64,000 nucleotides of DNA from G025836975 sp040391135 (GCA_040391135.1 JBEBYL010000011.1:1-64000); one strand, 5' to 3'. Positions 8,089 through 16,819 are shown, counted from the stretch's first letter. Numbers and translations: made by a program. The notes: generated by a model not told the origin, from the letters alone.

Positions 8089-8104
8089 ATTACAGAAATG
8101 TAAT
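8089..8104. promoter_or_regulatory. CusR/CopR-like box upstream of copA
   Basis: A perfect inverted repeat, ATTACA-GAAA-TGTAAT. It has the same 6-4-6 geometry as the CusR box (TGACA-N4-TGTCA core). It lies 119 bp upstream of the copper oxidase start, with AT-rich promoter-like sequence (TTGCTT and TAATAT at 15 bp spacing) between. A sister site with one changed base precedes the copper ATPase at 14475. Confidence 0.7.
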
Positions 8105-8222
8105 GGAGCCGTCATGGGTGTGACAGCCTTGCTTGATTAAAGTTGGGAATAATATTTTTTTGTTCGCCCGGAACAAGGCAAATGAAACCCCCATCAACGA
8201 TTCATAACAGGATGCTCTTCGC

Positions 8223-10088
8223 GTGAAACGCCCAACTACGCTAGCGGTTTTTCGCCCGGCCATACCTCGTCGCCGTTTTGTGCAAGGCCTGGCGGCCGGC
8301 GGCGTGATGCTTGGCCTGTCGCCTTTTGTCCGCGCCGCCGCAATGCAATCGGATGGAACGAGCACCGGCTTGGCGGCGGTATTAAGCAGGACCGAATTCA
8401 ATCTGGAGGTCGGCGAATCGCCCGTGAACTTCACCGGCAACCCTCGCATGGCGACGACGGTCAATGGTTCGCTACCGGCACCGACATTGCGGTGGCGCGA
8501 AGGCGATACCGTCACCATACGTGTCAAGAACCGCCTGAACGAAACCACCTCCATCCATTGGCACGGCATCATCCTGCCGTTTCAGATGGACGGCGTGCCG
8601 GGGATCAGTTTCGCGGGAATTCCGCCGGGTCAAACGTTTACGTACCGGTTCAAAGTGCAGCAAAGCGGCACGTACTGGTATCACTCGCACTCGGGCATGC
8701 AGGAGGCCACCGGCGTCTATGGGGCAATTATTATCGATCCGGCGCAAACTGATCCGATACAGGCCGATCGTGAGTACGTCGTTCAATTATCTGACTGGAC
8801 CGACAAGGATCCGATGCGGGTCCTGGCCAAGCTCAAGAGGCAAGGCGATTACTACAACTACAACCAGCCCACGGCTGTGGATTTCTTCCAGGACGCCTCG
8901 AAGATGAGTCTGAAAGCGGCCATTGACAAGCGCAAGATGTGGAACGAAATGCGCATGAGCCCCACGGATTTGGCCGACCTCTCCGCCAACGTGCTGACCT
9001 ACTTGATGAATGGCACGACGCCTGCGGGCAACTGGACCGGGCTATTTCGCCCGGGCGAACGTGTCCGCCTTCGTTTCATTAATGGTGCAGCCAATACCTT
9101 TTACGACATACGTATTCCCGGCCTTAAGTTAACCGTGGTACAGGCGGATGGCGTAAACGTAGAGCCGGTAACCGTCGATGAGTTTCGGTTCGGGCCTGGA
9201 GAGACTTATGACGTACTAGTGCAACCCAAAGACGACGCTTACACCGTTTATGCGCAAGCAATGGACCGTACGGGATATGCGCGCGGCACGCTGGCTACAC
9301 GCGCCGGGCTCGAAGCGCCAGTGCCCGCGCTCGATCCTGCGGAATGGTTGACCATGGCGGACATGATGGGCGCCATGGGCGGGGGCATGGCCGGAATGAG
9401 TCATGGTGCAGCTAGCCAATCTTCCATGGGTGGCATGAGCCATGGCGGTATGGCCGCAATGAGTCACGGCAATATGGCAGGGATGAATCATGGCAGCATG
9501 CAAGGTATGAATCACGGCAGCATGGCGAGCATGGACCACAGCGCGACGCCTGCGGCTGGCCCCAGCACCCAGGTTCGTCACGCTAGAACTGAATACGGCC
9601 CAAGCATCGATATGCGGGTCGATATGCCCCGTACCAACCTTGACGATCCTGGCATTGGGCTACGCAACAACGGCCGACGCGTCTTGACGCTTTCAGACTT
9701 GCACACCGTAGGCGGTGCGATGGATCCGCGCGGCGCAGAACGGGAAATTGAGCTTCATTTGACTGGTAACATGGAACGCTATGCCTGGTCGTTTGACGGC
9801 GTTGAATATGGAAAATCGACCCCGGTCCATTTCCGTTACGGCGAACGGGTCAGGGTCATATTGCACAACGACACCATGATGACGCACCCCATGCACTTGC
9901 ACGGCATGTGGAGTGAGCTGGAAACGCCGGACGGCCAATTCCAAGCCCGGCGTCACACCATTCCCGTGCAGCCGGCGCAACGCATTAGCTTTCTGGTAAC
10001 GGCTGACGCTCTGGGGCGCTGGGCATGGCATTGCCATCTGATGCTGCATATGGATGCCGGCATGTTTCGCGAAGTGGTGGTGGCATGA
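8223..10088 (+). CDS. copA: periplasmic multicopper oxidase CopA (copper resistance)
   Basis: A 621-residue multicopper oxidase of the PcoA/CopA family that oxidises Cu(I) and binds copper in the periplasm. The GTG start gives a Tat signal (PRRRFVQGLA, then a hydrophobic stretch). Copper motifs are all present: HWHG, WYHSHSG, HPMHLHG, and HCHLMLHMDAGMF with the type 1 ligands. Between the second and third cupredoxin domains lies a Met/His-rich repeat. It heads copA-copB-cupredoxin-cytochrome c, overlaps copB by 4 bp (ATGA), and is preceded by a CusR/CopR-like box. It is distinct from the P-type ATPase also called CopA. Confidence 0.96.
   Translation: MKRPTTLAVFRPAIPRRRFVQGLAAGGVMLGLSPFVRAAAMQSDGTSTGLAAVLSRTEFNLEVGESPVNFTGNPRMATTVNGSLPAPTLRWREGDTVTIRVKNRLNETTSIHWHGIILPFQMDGVPGISFAGIPPGQTFTYRFKVQQSGTYWYHSHSGMQEATGVYGAIIIDPAQTDPIQADREYVVQLSDWTDKDPMRVLAKLKRQGDYYNYNQPTAVDFFQDASKMSLKAAIDKRKMWNEMRMSPTDLADLSANVLTYLMNGTTPAGNWTGLFRPGERVRLRFINGAANTFYDIRIPGLKLTVVQADGVNVEPVTVDEFRFGPGETYDVLVQPKDDAYTVYAQAMDRTGYARGTLATRAGLEAPVPALDPAEWLTMADMMGAMGGGMAGMSHGAASQSSMGGMSHGGMAAMSHGNMAGMNHGSMQGMNHGSMASMDHSATPAAGPSTQVRHARTEYGPSIDMRVDMPRTNLDDPGIGLRNNGRRVLTLSDLHTVGGAMDPRGAEREIELHLTGNMERYAWSFDGVEYGKSTPVHFRYGERVRVILHNDTMMTHPMHLHGMWSELETPDGQFQARRHTIPVQPAQRISFLVTADALGRWAWHCHLMLHMDAGMFREVVVA
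9387..9542 (+). repeat. Met/His-rich imperfect repeat within copA
   Basis: About 52 codons made of variants of a unit of the form M-(S/N/D)-H-G followed by M/A-x-x: MAGMSHG, MGGMSHG, MAAMSHG, MAGMNHG, MQGMNHG, MASMDHS. Such repeats in PcoA/CopA proteins bind several extra Cu(I) ions. The repeats are similar at the DNA level, so copy number may vary between strains. Confidence 0.85.
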
Positions 10089-11041
10089 AAACTACGAACA
10101 ACACGTCAGGCCTTCTGGTCATAAATAGTCATTTGACGAAGAAATTCTTTGCGGCGGTCATCGCAACAGCAGGAGTGATGCCCGTGTTTGCCTATGCGCA
10201 GGCGCATGCGGATCACGCCGGCCATACTCTAGCGCGAACCACTACAAGCGCGCCGGCGACGGCTTCAGGCATGAATCATGGCGATATGCAGATGCAAGGC
10301 GGCTCGGCCCCGCCGGATGCCCGCGATCCCGATGCCTACTCGGGTGGTTACGTTCGCAATGCTGGCAAGTATGCGTTGCCGCCTTCGGATGCGCTAATGA
10401 TGTCGGACATGCACAACTTCGGCTCCGTCGACATCGACCGGTTGGAATACGCCAGGGCGCGCGGCGAGAAGTGGATGGCTTATGAAGGCGAGGCCTGGTA
10501 TGGCGGTACTTATAACCGCGCCGTGATTAAGGCCGAGGGCGAAGTCGCTGGCGGCAAGCCGCAAGAGTCCGAAACGCAACTGCTTTGGCGCCACGCGGTT
10601 TCAACCTTCTGGGACACGGAACTGGGCGTGCGATTCGACCATGGCCAAGGCGTGCCTAACCGGGAATGGTTGGCGTTCGGCGTTAAGGGGCTAACGCCTT
10701 ACTGGTTTGAAGTCGATGCCACCGCTTATGCCGGGCCTAGCGGACGAACTGCTTTAAGGCTGAAAGCGGAATACGACATCCTGCTGACCCAGAAGCTTTA
10801 CCTTCAACCGAGCGTGGAAGTGAATTTCCATGGCAAGAACGATGAACGCCGGGGTATCGGCAGCGGCTTGACAGACGGCACGGCTGGCCTGCGCCTCAAG
10901 TACGAAGTCACGCGTCGATTTGTTCCCTACGTGGGCGTGGAGTGGTCCAGCAAATTCGGGAAAACAGCGGATTATGCGCGCACAGAGGGCGAATCCAAAC
11001 AGGAAACCCGCTTTGTTGCCGGCTTGAGCTTTCGGTTCTAA
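10085..11041 (+). CDS. copB: outer-membrane copper resistance protein CopB
   Basis: A 318-residue outer-membrane protein of the CopB/PcoB family, which works with CopA to lower periplasmic copper. After a signal peptide (cleavage near AYAQA) comes a His/Met-rich stretch (HADHAGH, then MNHGDMQMQG) and a beta-barrel half starting near ALMMSDMHNFGSV. The C-terminus ends in FVAGLSFRF, as expected for a barrel's last strand. The ATG overlaps the copA stop, so translation is coupled. The DNA-level neighbours are a cupredoxin and a cytochrome c. Confidence 0.94.
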   Translation: MKTTNNTSGLLVINSHLTKKFFAAVIATAGVMPVFAYAQAHADHAGHTLARTTTSAPATASGMNHGDMQMQGGSAPPDARDPDAYSGGYVRNAGKYALPPSDALMMSDMHNFGSVDIDRLEYARARGEKWMAYEGEAWYGGTYNRAVIKAEGEVAGGKPQESETQLLWRHAVSTFWDTELGVRFDHGQGVPNREWLAFGVKGLTPYWFEVDATAYAGPSGRTALRLKAEYDILLTQKLYLQPSVEVNFHGKNDERRGIGSGLTDGTAGLRLKYEVTRRFVPYVGVEWSSKFGKTADYARTEGESKQETRFVAGLSFRF

Positions 11042-11117
11042 TGTTGTCTTTCACCTTTTCGCATGGGCGGCTTAAAACGGCTGTCTGCCACAGCAATCCA
11101 TCCAAGAGACTGCTCAC

Positions 11118-11627
11118 ATGAAAAAGACCCTTTCCATTCTGGCTTTAAGCCTGCTTCCAACCCTGGTCTTGGCTGCGGGCAGCCATGGCGGGGGGCATGG
11201 TGCGCCGGCGCATGGCATGCCTGGACACGACATGTCCACCATGTCAAAGACACCTTCGCCGATTGGTCAGCCTGGCGATCCGGCTAAAGTTACTCGCACA
11301 ATCGAGCTGACGATGGACGACACCATGAGGTTTACGCCGAGCGCCATCCAGGTCAACGCCGGCGAAACCGTTCGTTTCTTTATCAAGAACACGGGCAAAA
11401 TCCCCCATGAAATGGTGATCGGATCCATCGCCGATCTAAAGGCTCATGCGGCCGAAATGCAAAAAATGCCGGGCATGCGGCATACCGAGCCGAATATGAT
11501 CACATTGGGCCCGGGCAAGATTGGCGGCCTGGTGTGGCAGTTCGGCCAAGAGGGTACCGTCGATTTTGCCTGCCTGATTCCTGGCCACATGGAGGCCGGA
11601 ATGACAGGCAAGGTGAAGGTCGACTGA
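11118..11627 (+). CDS. exported cupredoxin, copper-binding
   Basis: A 169-residue secreted protein: a signal peptide of about 20 residues, a His/Gly/Met-rich linker (GSHGGGHGAPAHGMPGHDM) and one plastocyanin-like domain. Type 1 copper ligands are visible as His in IPHEMVIG and Cys-His-Met in ACLIPGHMEAGM. It resembles the small copper-binding partners found downstream of copAB in Burkholderiales and is probably a periplasmic copper carrier. It starts 76 bp after copB and is followed after 15 bp by a cytochrome c gene on the same strand. Confidence 0.88.
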   Translation: MKKTLSILALSLLPTLVLAAGSHGGGHGAPAHGMPGHDMSTMSKTPSPIGQPGDPAKVTRTIELTMDDTMRFTPSAIQVNAGETVRFFIKNTGKIPHEMVIGSIADLKAHAAEMQKMPGMRHTEPNMITLGPGKIGGLVWQFGQEGTVDFACLIPGHMEAGMTGKVKVD

Positions 11628-11642
11628 CCTATCGGATTTGAT

Positions 11643-12116
11643 ATGACAAAGAAAAAATTGATCGTTGGAGTGGCTTGCGCCGTAGTAGCGGGGGCCGCCG
11701 CTATCCTGTACAGCGCAATGCTTCCATCCGGCCCCGCATTCATTGATCCGGCGGATCAAACGCTTGTGGGGCAGGGCAGGGCCATTTACGCCAACCAATG
11801 CGCGGCATGCCACGGCGAGTCCCTGCAAGGGCAGCCGAACTGGCGCGACCGCATGCCCAACGGCAAGTTGCCCGCGCCGCCGCACGACAAGACAGGGCAT
11901 ACATGGCACCATCCCGACGCCGTGCTGGTCGATATAGTAAGGAACGGCCTGGTTCCAGGAAGGACGGCTCCGCGGGGCTATGTCAGCGATATGCCCGCCT
12001 ATGGCGCCCTGTTGTCCGACGAAGATATTGCCGCCGTCATCGCTTACATCAAAAGCAGCTGGCCTCCAAAAGTTCTAGAGGCGCAAAAAGAGGTCACTTT
12101 ACAGCGGCGGGATTAA
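11643..12116 (+). CDS. membrane-anchored or exported c-type cytochrome
   Basis: A 157-residue monohaem cytochrome c with an N-terminal hydrophobic segment (about residues 6-26) that may be uncleaved. The haem site is CAACH (Cys53, Cys56, His57), and the likely sixth ligand is Met in VSDMPAYG. As the last gene of the copA operon it could pass electrons from the copper oxidase toward the respiratory chain; this role is inference from position. The 49 bp beyond it, before the convergent ATPase, contain short GC inverted repeats but no T-run. Confidence 0.88.
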   Translation: MTKKKLIVGVACAVVAGAAAILYSAMLPSGPAFIDPADQTLVGQGRAIYANQCAACHGESLQGQPNWRDRMPNGKLPAPPHDKTGHTWHHPDAVLVDIVRNGLVPGRTAPRGYVSDMPAYGALLSDEDIAAVIAYIKSSWPPKVLEAQKEVTLQRRD

Positions 12117-12165
12117 TTTAAGGGCGCTACTGGAATCTACAGAGAAGAGGAGGGGGCAGCGCCCC

Positions 12166-14334
12166 TCATACCGACTTGCGAAGTCGAAGCGCATTGAACA
12201 CCACCGACGCCGAACTCAAGCTCATCGCCAATGCGGCGAACATCGGCGAGAGCAGCAACCCCATAAATGGATACAGCACTCCCGCGGCCAGCGGCACGCC
12301 AAGGGCGTTGTAAACAAACGCAAAACCCAAGTTTTGCTTCATGTTTGCGATTGTTTTGTCCGACAGATGACGTGCAATGGAAATGCCTCGCAAGTCTCCC
12401 TTGACCAGCGTGACCTGCGCGCTGTTCATTGCCACGTCGGTTCCGGTACCCATCGCAATGCCGACATTCGCTTTGGCAAGGGCAGGGGCGTCGTTAATGC
12501 CATCGCCCGCCATCGCAACAAATCGGCCTTCCGCTTGCAGCTTGCTGACAAGGTCGAGTTTGTCGGCCGGCTTCACCTCACCGTGCACCTCGTCGATTCC
12601 CAGTTGTTCGGCCACCGCTTTGGCCGTCGAAACGCCGTCGCCCGTTGCCATGATGACGCGGATTCCAGCGGCTTTGAGATCCTCCACGGCTTCCGGAGTG
12701 CTTTTCTTGATTGGATCAGAGACGCCCAGCAGGCCGGTCAACTGCCCCTCTGTTGCCAGATACATGACGCTCGCTCCCTTTGTGCGTAAGGATTCGGCGC
12801 TACCGGCCATCATCGTGACGTCGACATTTTCTTGATCCATCAGGGCGGTATTGCCCAAAGCAAGGCGTTTTCCGTCGACCTTGCCACGTACCCCGATGCC
12901 GCTAGCCGATTCAAAGTCATTGACTGCGTTAAGGTTCAAGCCCCGCTCTCGGGCTGCGTTGACGATGGCATCCGCCAACGGATGTTCGCTGCCCTGATCA
13001 AGGCTTGCAGCAAGGCGCAGCACTTCGTCGGCGCCGATGCCGCCAGCCGGAATGGCTTGCTCGAAGGCGGGCCGACCTTCCGTCAAGGTGCCGGTCTTGT
13101 CAACGATCAAGGTATCAACCTTGCGAAAATTTTCGATCGCCGCCGCATCGCGAAACAGCACGCCCTGAGTGGCGCCCCTGCCGGTTGCCACCATAATGGA
13201 CATCGGCGTGGCCAAGCCCAGCGCGCAAGGGCAGGCGATGATCAGTACGGCCACCGCGTTAATCAGCCCATAAACCCAGCTTGGCTGTGGGCCGAGCAGT
13301 CCCCAGATGAATAGGGTAATAATCGCGATGGCCACGACCGCCAGGACGAAGTAGCCGGCCACTTGATCCGCCATCCGCTGCATGGGCGCCCGGGAACGCT
13401 GCGCCTGGGCTACAAGCTGGACGATTTGCGACAACACCGTGGCCGAGCCCACTTTTTCGGCGCGTATCACCAGAGCCCCGGAAGTATTCATGGTTGCGCC
13501 AATGACCTTGTCGCCGGGACGCTTGCTGACGGGGAGGGGTTCGCCGGTAAGCATGGACTCATCCAGAGCGCTGGCGCCGTCCTCGACAATGCCGTCAACC
13601 GGTACTTTCTCGCCTGGACGCACGCGCACGCGGTCGCCTTCATGAACATGCGCCAGTGGCACATCTTCCTCCGTGCCGTCCGCCTTGATCCTGCGGGCTG
13701 TTTTGGGCGCGAGTCCAAGTAGCGATTTAATGGCCGCCGAGGTCTGGGAACGGGCCCGCAGCTCTAGTATCTGGCCAAATAGCGTCAACGAGATGATGAC
13801 CACCGCGGCTTCAAAGTAAACGGCGATCCGGCCCATGGACATGAACGTTTCCGGGAAAACCCCCGGCGCTACCGTGGCCACGACGCTATATGCGAAAGCA
13901 GCGGCTGTGCCCAGGCCGATAAGCGTCCACATATTGGGACTGCGGTTGACCACCGACTGCCAGCCCCGTACAAAAAATGGCTGGCCGGCCCACAACACTA
14001 CCGGTACCGACAACACCAGCTCGATCCAGCTTTGGGCGGTCATGCCGAACCAGCCCAACTGGTGGCCGAACATGGCAAGTCCGGTAACAATGATGGTGAA
14101 TGGCAATGTCCACCAAAATCTGCGCGTGAAGTCCTTTAGCTCTGGATTATCGTCCTCCAGGCTGGGCATCAGCGGCTCAAGGGCCATGCCGCATTTCGGA
14201 CAGCTTCCCGGATGGTCCTGTCGAATCTCGGGGTGCATGGGGCAGGTATAGATCGTGCTGTCGGCAAGTTGCGATCCGGCGTCCTGCGACGTTGCTTTGT
14301 GGTGGTGCGGATGTTCAAGCTTGTTATGCGCCAT
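12166..14334 (-). CDS. Cu(I)-exporting P1B-type ATPase
   Basis: A 722-residue copper pump. The N-terminus is His-rich (EHPHHH) and carries a heavy-metal-binding zinc-ribbon-like motif CPMHPEI...CPKCGM instead of the usual GMTCxxC HMA domain. The rest is standard: transmembrane CPC in IIACPCALGLATP, phosphorylated Asp in VDKTGTLT, HP in SEHPLADAI, and GDGINDAPAL. The YN of helix 7 (FVYNALG) and MSLSSAS of helix 8 mark the Cu(I) subclass. The ATG at 14334 has an AAAGG site; an in-frame ATG 14 codons upstream lacks one. It is expected to be controlled by the box at 14475. Confidence 0.94.
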   Translation of the reverse strand: MAHNKLEHPHHHKATSQDAGSQLADSTIYTCPMHPEIRQDHPGSCPKCGMALEPLMPSLEDDNPELKDFTRRFWWTLPFTIIVTGLAMFGHQLGWFGMTAQSWIELVLSVPVVLWAGQPFFVRGWQSVVNRSPNMWTLIGLGTAAAFAYSVVATVAPGVFPETFMSMGRIAVYFEAAVVIISLTLFGQILELRARSQTSAAIKSLLGLAPKTARRIKADGTEEDVPLAHVHEGDRVRVRPGEKVPVDGIVEDGASALDESMLTGEPLPVSKRPGDKVIGATMNTSGALVIRAEKVGSATVLSQIVQLVAQAQRSRAPMQRMADQVAGYFVLAVVAIAIITLFIWGLLGPQPSWVYGLINAVAVLIIACPCALGLATPMSIMVATGRGATQGVLFRDAAAIENFRKVDTLIVDKTGTLTEGRPAFEQAIPAGGIGADEVLRLAASLDQGSEHPLADAIVNAARERGLNLNAVNDFESASGIGVRGKVDGKRLALGNTALMDQENVDVTMMAGSAESLRTKGASVMYLATEGQLTGLLGVSDPIKKSTPEAVEDLKAAGIRVIMATGDGVSTAKAVAEQLGIDEVHGEVKPADKLDLVSKLQAEGRFVAMAGDGINDAPALAKANVGIAMGTGTDVAMNSAQVTLVKGDLRGISIARHLSDKTIANMKQNLGFAFVYNALGVPLAAGVLYPFMGLLLSPMFAALAMSLSSASVVFNALRLRKSV

Positions 14335-14474
14335 AGCGATAAGAACCTTTCCAAAAGCGGGTGGCAGATTCGACACATTAGTACAGGCGGCAAAAATCCT
14401 TTAGTGCCCGGGGATGCCCAACCAGTGCAATCTCCATGATGCCATACGCGCTGGTCTCCTAGCACGGATCCCGG

Positions 14475-14490
14475 ATTACATTTTTGTCAT
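14475..14490. promoter_or_regulatory. CusR/CopR-like box upstream of the copper ATPase
   Basis: ATTACA-TTTT-TGTCAT, the same 6-4-6 inverted layout as the box before copA, with one mismatch between arms. It lies about 140 bp upstream of the ATPase start. The shared motif links the two copper units to one response regulator. Confidence 0.6.
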
Positions 14491-14695
14491 GTGGCTGACG
14501 AGTAAAAGGTCTATAAGAGCCAGCATCGCACACCACATTTGACACCTTAATATTACGCATAATGTGTATTATGTAAAGTCAATAATACGAATTCTATAAA
14601 TCGAACTTGACCAAGCTGATATATTTTCTTTGGCTTGCTACGCCCTACGCGCTTCTAATGTGTCGAGTGGAGTGCCTGGGGACGGGTCCAGCGCA
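14491..14695. other. AT-rich intergenic stretch with a palindrome, no gene
   Basis: This stretch between the copper ATPase promoter and the SDR remnant is clearly AT-rich. It contains a perfect palindrome CATAAT-GTGT-ATTATG at 14558-14573 and a TTGACA at 14539-14544, but no convincing reading frame. It probably marks the border between the metal-resistance block and the accessory region to the right. Confidence 0.4.
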
Positions 14696-14818
14696 TCAGA
14701 TTTGCGCTAGCCCGCCGTCGACAGCAATTTCGCTTGCAGTCATGAAACTGCTGTCCTGCGAAGCCAGAAAGGCGGCTACCGCTCTGGTCTCCGCTAGATC
14801 GGCCATGCGCACTTGCTC
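14696..14818 (-). pseudogene. 3' remnant of a short-chain dehydrogenase/reductase gene
   Basis: On the minus strand, 40 codons read as the C-terminal end of a classical SDR: RMADLAETRAVAAFLAS, then FMTASEIAVDGGLAQ and a stop at 14696-14698. The AFLAS...G-E-(I/V)-x-VDGG pattern is the hallmark of the last helix and strand in that family. Nothing upstream (14819 onward) continues the protein, because the stop of an outer-membrane protein gene follows within 25 bp. The rest of the SDR has been deleted, so this is a scar of a rearrangement. Confidence 0.75.
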
Positions 14819-14839
14819 TATAAGGCTAAGGCTTAATAG

Positions 14840-15598
14840 CTAGAATATAAATGCGTAACCAATTTGTGGGCCGCTCATCTTGACCCTTGCATCCATCTGG
14901 CCAGACGAAAACTTGGCGTCCAGGTGACGATATCCAAATAGCCATATGCCGCTTTTGGTGTTGTAGCCTACCATGATGGACGCGCCCCAGGTACCTTTTG
15001 TGCTGCCGCCTGAGGCATCACCGCGCAACGCCAATTGCCATTTATCGGAAAGCTGCCATTGATACCGTGCACCCACTAGAAAGTCGACAAATTCTCGGTT
15101 GGCACTCAGCGTTCGGCTTCTCATAGTAGAGTTGGCGGAGGCGAAGTGCACAGATAAATCAGTGTCCAGGTACCTGATGCCGGTATATAAATCTAGCCCT
15201 TCATACCGCTGCCCCGCAGGGCGCCAGGACACAGCGGCATCCATCAAACGCATATCTAGGTCTGTGTCTGTAAACAGCCTCCGACTATTTCTGGAGCCGG
15301 CCAGGCTAAGATACGTGAAGTCGACAAACACTCCAAACTTATCGTTTCGTCCTTCTACCCTTGCCTGAAATACGCCATCCATCTTATTAATCAGGTCGGA
15401 AAATGACTGCGTACTCTCGCCGGTTAAAGGAGGGTGCGCCGTATCCACCTTAGCATTGATTCCCGCAGCCCACACATAGGGTTCTACCATCCAGTCCCAC
15501 CCTTCTTCTTTAGCCTGGGCCGGCACACAGAAAAGCAAGGCAGCTAAGACGGCAATCTGGACTTGTAAAGCTGTCGCAAGCCGGTTGATTGCTTTCAT
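14840..15598 (-). CDS. exported beta-barrel protein, unknown function
   Basis: A 252-residue protein with a cleavable signal peptide (ending about VPAQAKE). The mature part has alternating aromatic strands such as WMVEPYVWAAGINAKV and FGVFVDFTYLSLAG and ends in IGYAFIF, as expected for a small outer-membrane barrel. The ATG at 15598 follows a GAAGGG site; an upstream TTG is less likely. It is the last gene of the minus-strand sulfatase operon, 14 bp after the acid phosphatase gene. I do not recognise a functional subfamily; it could be a pore or a structural protein for the operon's substrate. Confidence 0.75.
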   Translation of the reverse strand: MKAINRLATALQVQIAVLAALLFCVPAQAKEEGWDWMVEPYVWAAGINAKVDTAHPPLTGESTQSFSDLINKMDGVFQARVEGRNDKFGVFVDFTYLSLAGSRNSRRLFTDTDLDMRLMDAAVSWRPAGQRYEGLDLYTGIRYLDTDLSVHFASANSTMRSRTLSANREFVDFLVGARYQWQLSDKWQLALRGDASGGSTKGTWGASIMVGYNTKSGIWLFGYRHLDAKFSSGQMDARVKMSGPQIGYAFIF

Positions 15599-15612
15599 GT
15601 CGAAAGCCCTTC

Positions 15613-16440
15613 TCAAAGTACGCCGGGAATGGGCTGAGCCAGCGCGTTTGCTTCAGCAGCGCAATCCCGCGTTGGCTGCGGCACTCCAGCTTTTCGCGCG
15701 GCAGCCACCTCTTTTCTTGCGATGGCAACGTCTTGTAAAAACTCGGGAACAGTATGCAGGCTTGCGACCGTCGCGGCAGCTACGTATCGTCCTTCAAGTA
15801 CATCGCTTTGCCAGTGGGCGTTGCATATGAGGCGGCTTTCACCATAATTGCGTCCGCGCGCCAGCAAGGCATCCTGACGATCCGGGGCCGTTTCAACCAA
15901 TACCAGAGCCGTCGCCCAGCCCAGGGCCGTATGACCCGACGGGTATGATCCATCACCTCGCAGCATAGGCTCGTCCTGTGGAAAGCAGGTGGCTTCGTTG
16001 TACGTAACAAAGGGCCGTGTGCGGTTGTACTTATGCTTGGCTGCCGATGTTGCCATACCGGCGTCAACCATCGTTCTTTGCACCAACTGATACAGACGTG
16101 GCGTGGCTTCTTTACTTATGCCCACCTCGAGCGCGCACTCAAATGCGCCGACAATATGGGGGAAGCTCAAGTCAGCATCACTTGAAGCCAACTTCCAGCG
16201 AGGTGTGCCGCGCAAAGCCATTGCCTGGTCATGAATGGCAGTATCCTGCGCAAACGCTGGCGAGCCGGGGGCTGGCGGCGCGGGTAGCAGCTTTGCACTG
16301 TCGGGAAGCTGCTCTTTCTGAAGATAGCCTTGATACATCCCGGCAGAGAGTTCCGGGACATCGCGCAATCCGTCTTCCGACGACGATGTGGCACATCCGG
16401 CTAGTGCAAGCAGCGATATGTAAGCGGCAATGGTTTTCAT
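15613..16440 (-). CDS. class A acid phosphatase (PAP2 fold), lipoprotein
   Basis: A 275-residue non-specific acid phosphatase. A lipobox (LLALAGC, Cys16) predicts a lipid-anchored envelope protein. The three phosphatase motifs are intact: KX6RP at Lys136-Pro144, PSGH at 168-171, and SRX5HX3D at 203-214 (SRLICNAHWQSD). The family hydrolyses phosphomonoesters in the periplasm through a phosphohistidine. Its ATG overlaps the DUF1622 gene stop by 4 bp, so it is translationally coupled within the sulfatase operon. A phosphatase alongside a sulfatase suggests the operon handles esters carrying either group, but that is inference. Confidence 0.92.
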   Translation of the reverse strand: MKTIAAYISLLALAGCATSSSEDGLRDVPELSAGMYQGYLQKEQLPDSAKLLPAPPAPGSPAFAQDTAIHDQAMALRGTPRWKLASSDADLSFPHIVGAFECALEVGISKEATPRLYQLVQRTMVDAGMATSAAKHKYNRTRPFVTYNEATCFPQDEPMLRGDGSYPSGHTALGWATALVLVETAPDRQDALLARGRNYGESRLICNAHWQSDVLEGRYVAAATVASLHTVPEFLQDVAIARKEVAAARKAGVPQPTRDCAAEANALAQPIPGVL

Positions 16441-16790
16441 CGGGATACCTCACGCTTTTCCTGCAGGTCACGATCCAGAAAGAAATTGAGGAACGTGCGA
16501 ACAACGGCTATTGCCGCTAATTTGCCTATATCATTCCAATCGGGTGTGCCGGCCGTTTCAACAATATCCCCAGCTAGTTGGAATGTCAGCGCCGCAACCA
16601 GCCAGCGTGCATAATTAATCCATACTTCCCGAATAGGCGTATTTGATGCATAGGAAGGCGACACAAGCCAACGTGTCCCTTGAACGACGGCAATGACGGA
16701 ACCGAACAATACGATTAATACCGCCAACATATTGGTTACGACTGCTGTTCCTTCGGACAGCGCATGCAGCATGGCATTGGCTTGTTCCAT
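16437..16790 (-). CDS. DUF1622 small membrane protein
   Basis: A 117-residue inner-membrane protein with three predicted helices: about residues 15-38, 60-80 and 85-105. It matches the DUF1622 type (an N-terminal VLIVLFGSVIAVV helix and a C-terminal VVRTFLNFFLDRDL block). The function of the family is unknown. It overlaps the acid phosphatase by 4 bp and follows the sulfatase gene after 67 bp that hold a strong hairpin. Confidence 0.82.
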   Translation of the reverse strand: MEQANAMLHALSEGTAVVTNMLAVLIVLFGSVIAVVQGTRWLVSPSYASNTPIREVWINYARWLVAALTFQLAGDIVETAGTPDWNDIGKLAAIAVVRTFLNFFLDRDLQEKREVSR

Positions 16791-16819
16791 TACCTTCCCC
16801 CCTCCTCCATCATGTAATG

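Noticed and set aside
12117..12165. A GC inverted repeat between cytochrome c and the copper ATPase as terminator
   Set aside because: The arms (AGGGCGCT, AGCGCCC) are about 29 bases apart and no T-run follows, so it is not convincing.
14607..14843. A short plus-strand frame after the copper ATPase
   Set aside because: It covers the SDR remnant, which reads clearly on the minus strand; the plus-strand product resembles nothing.
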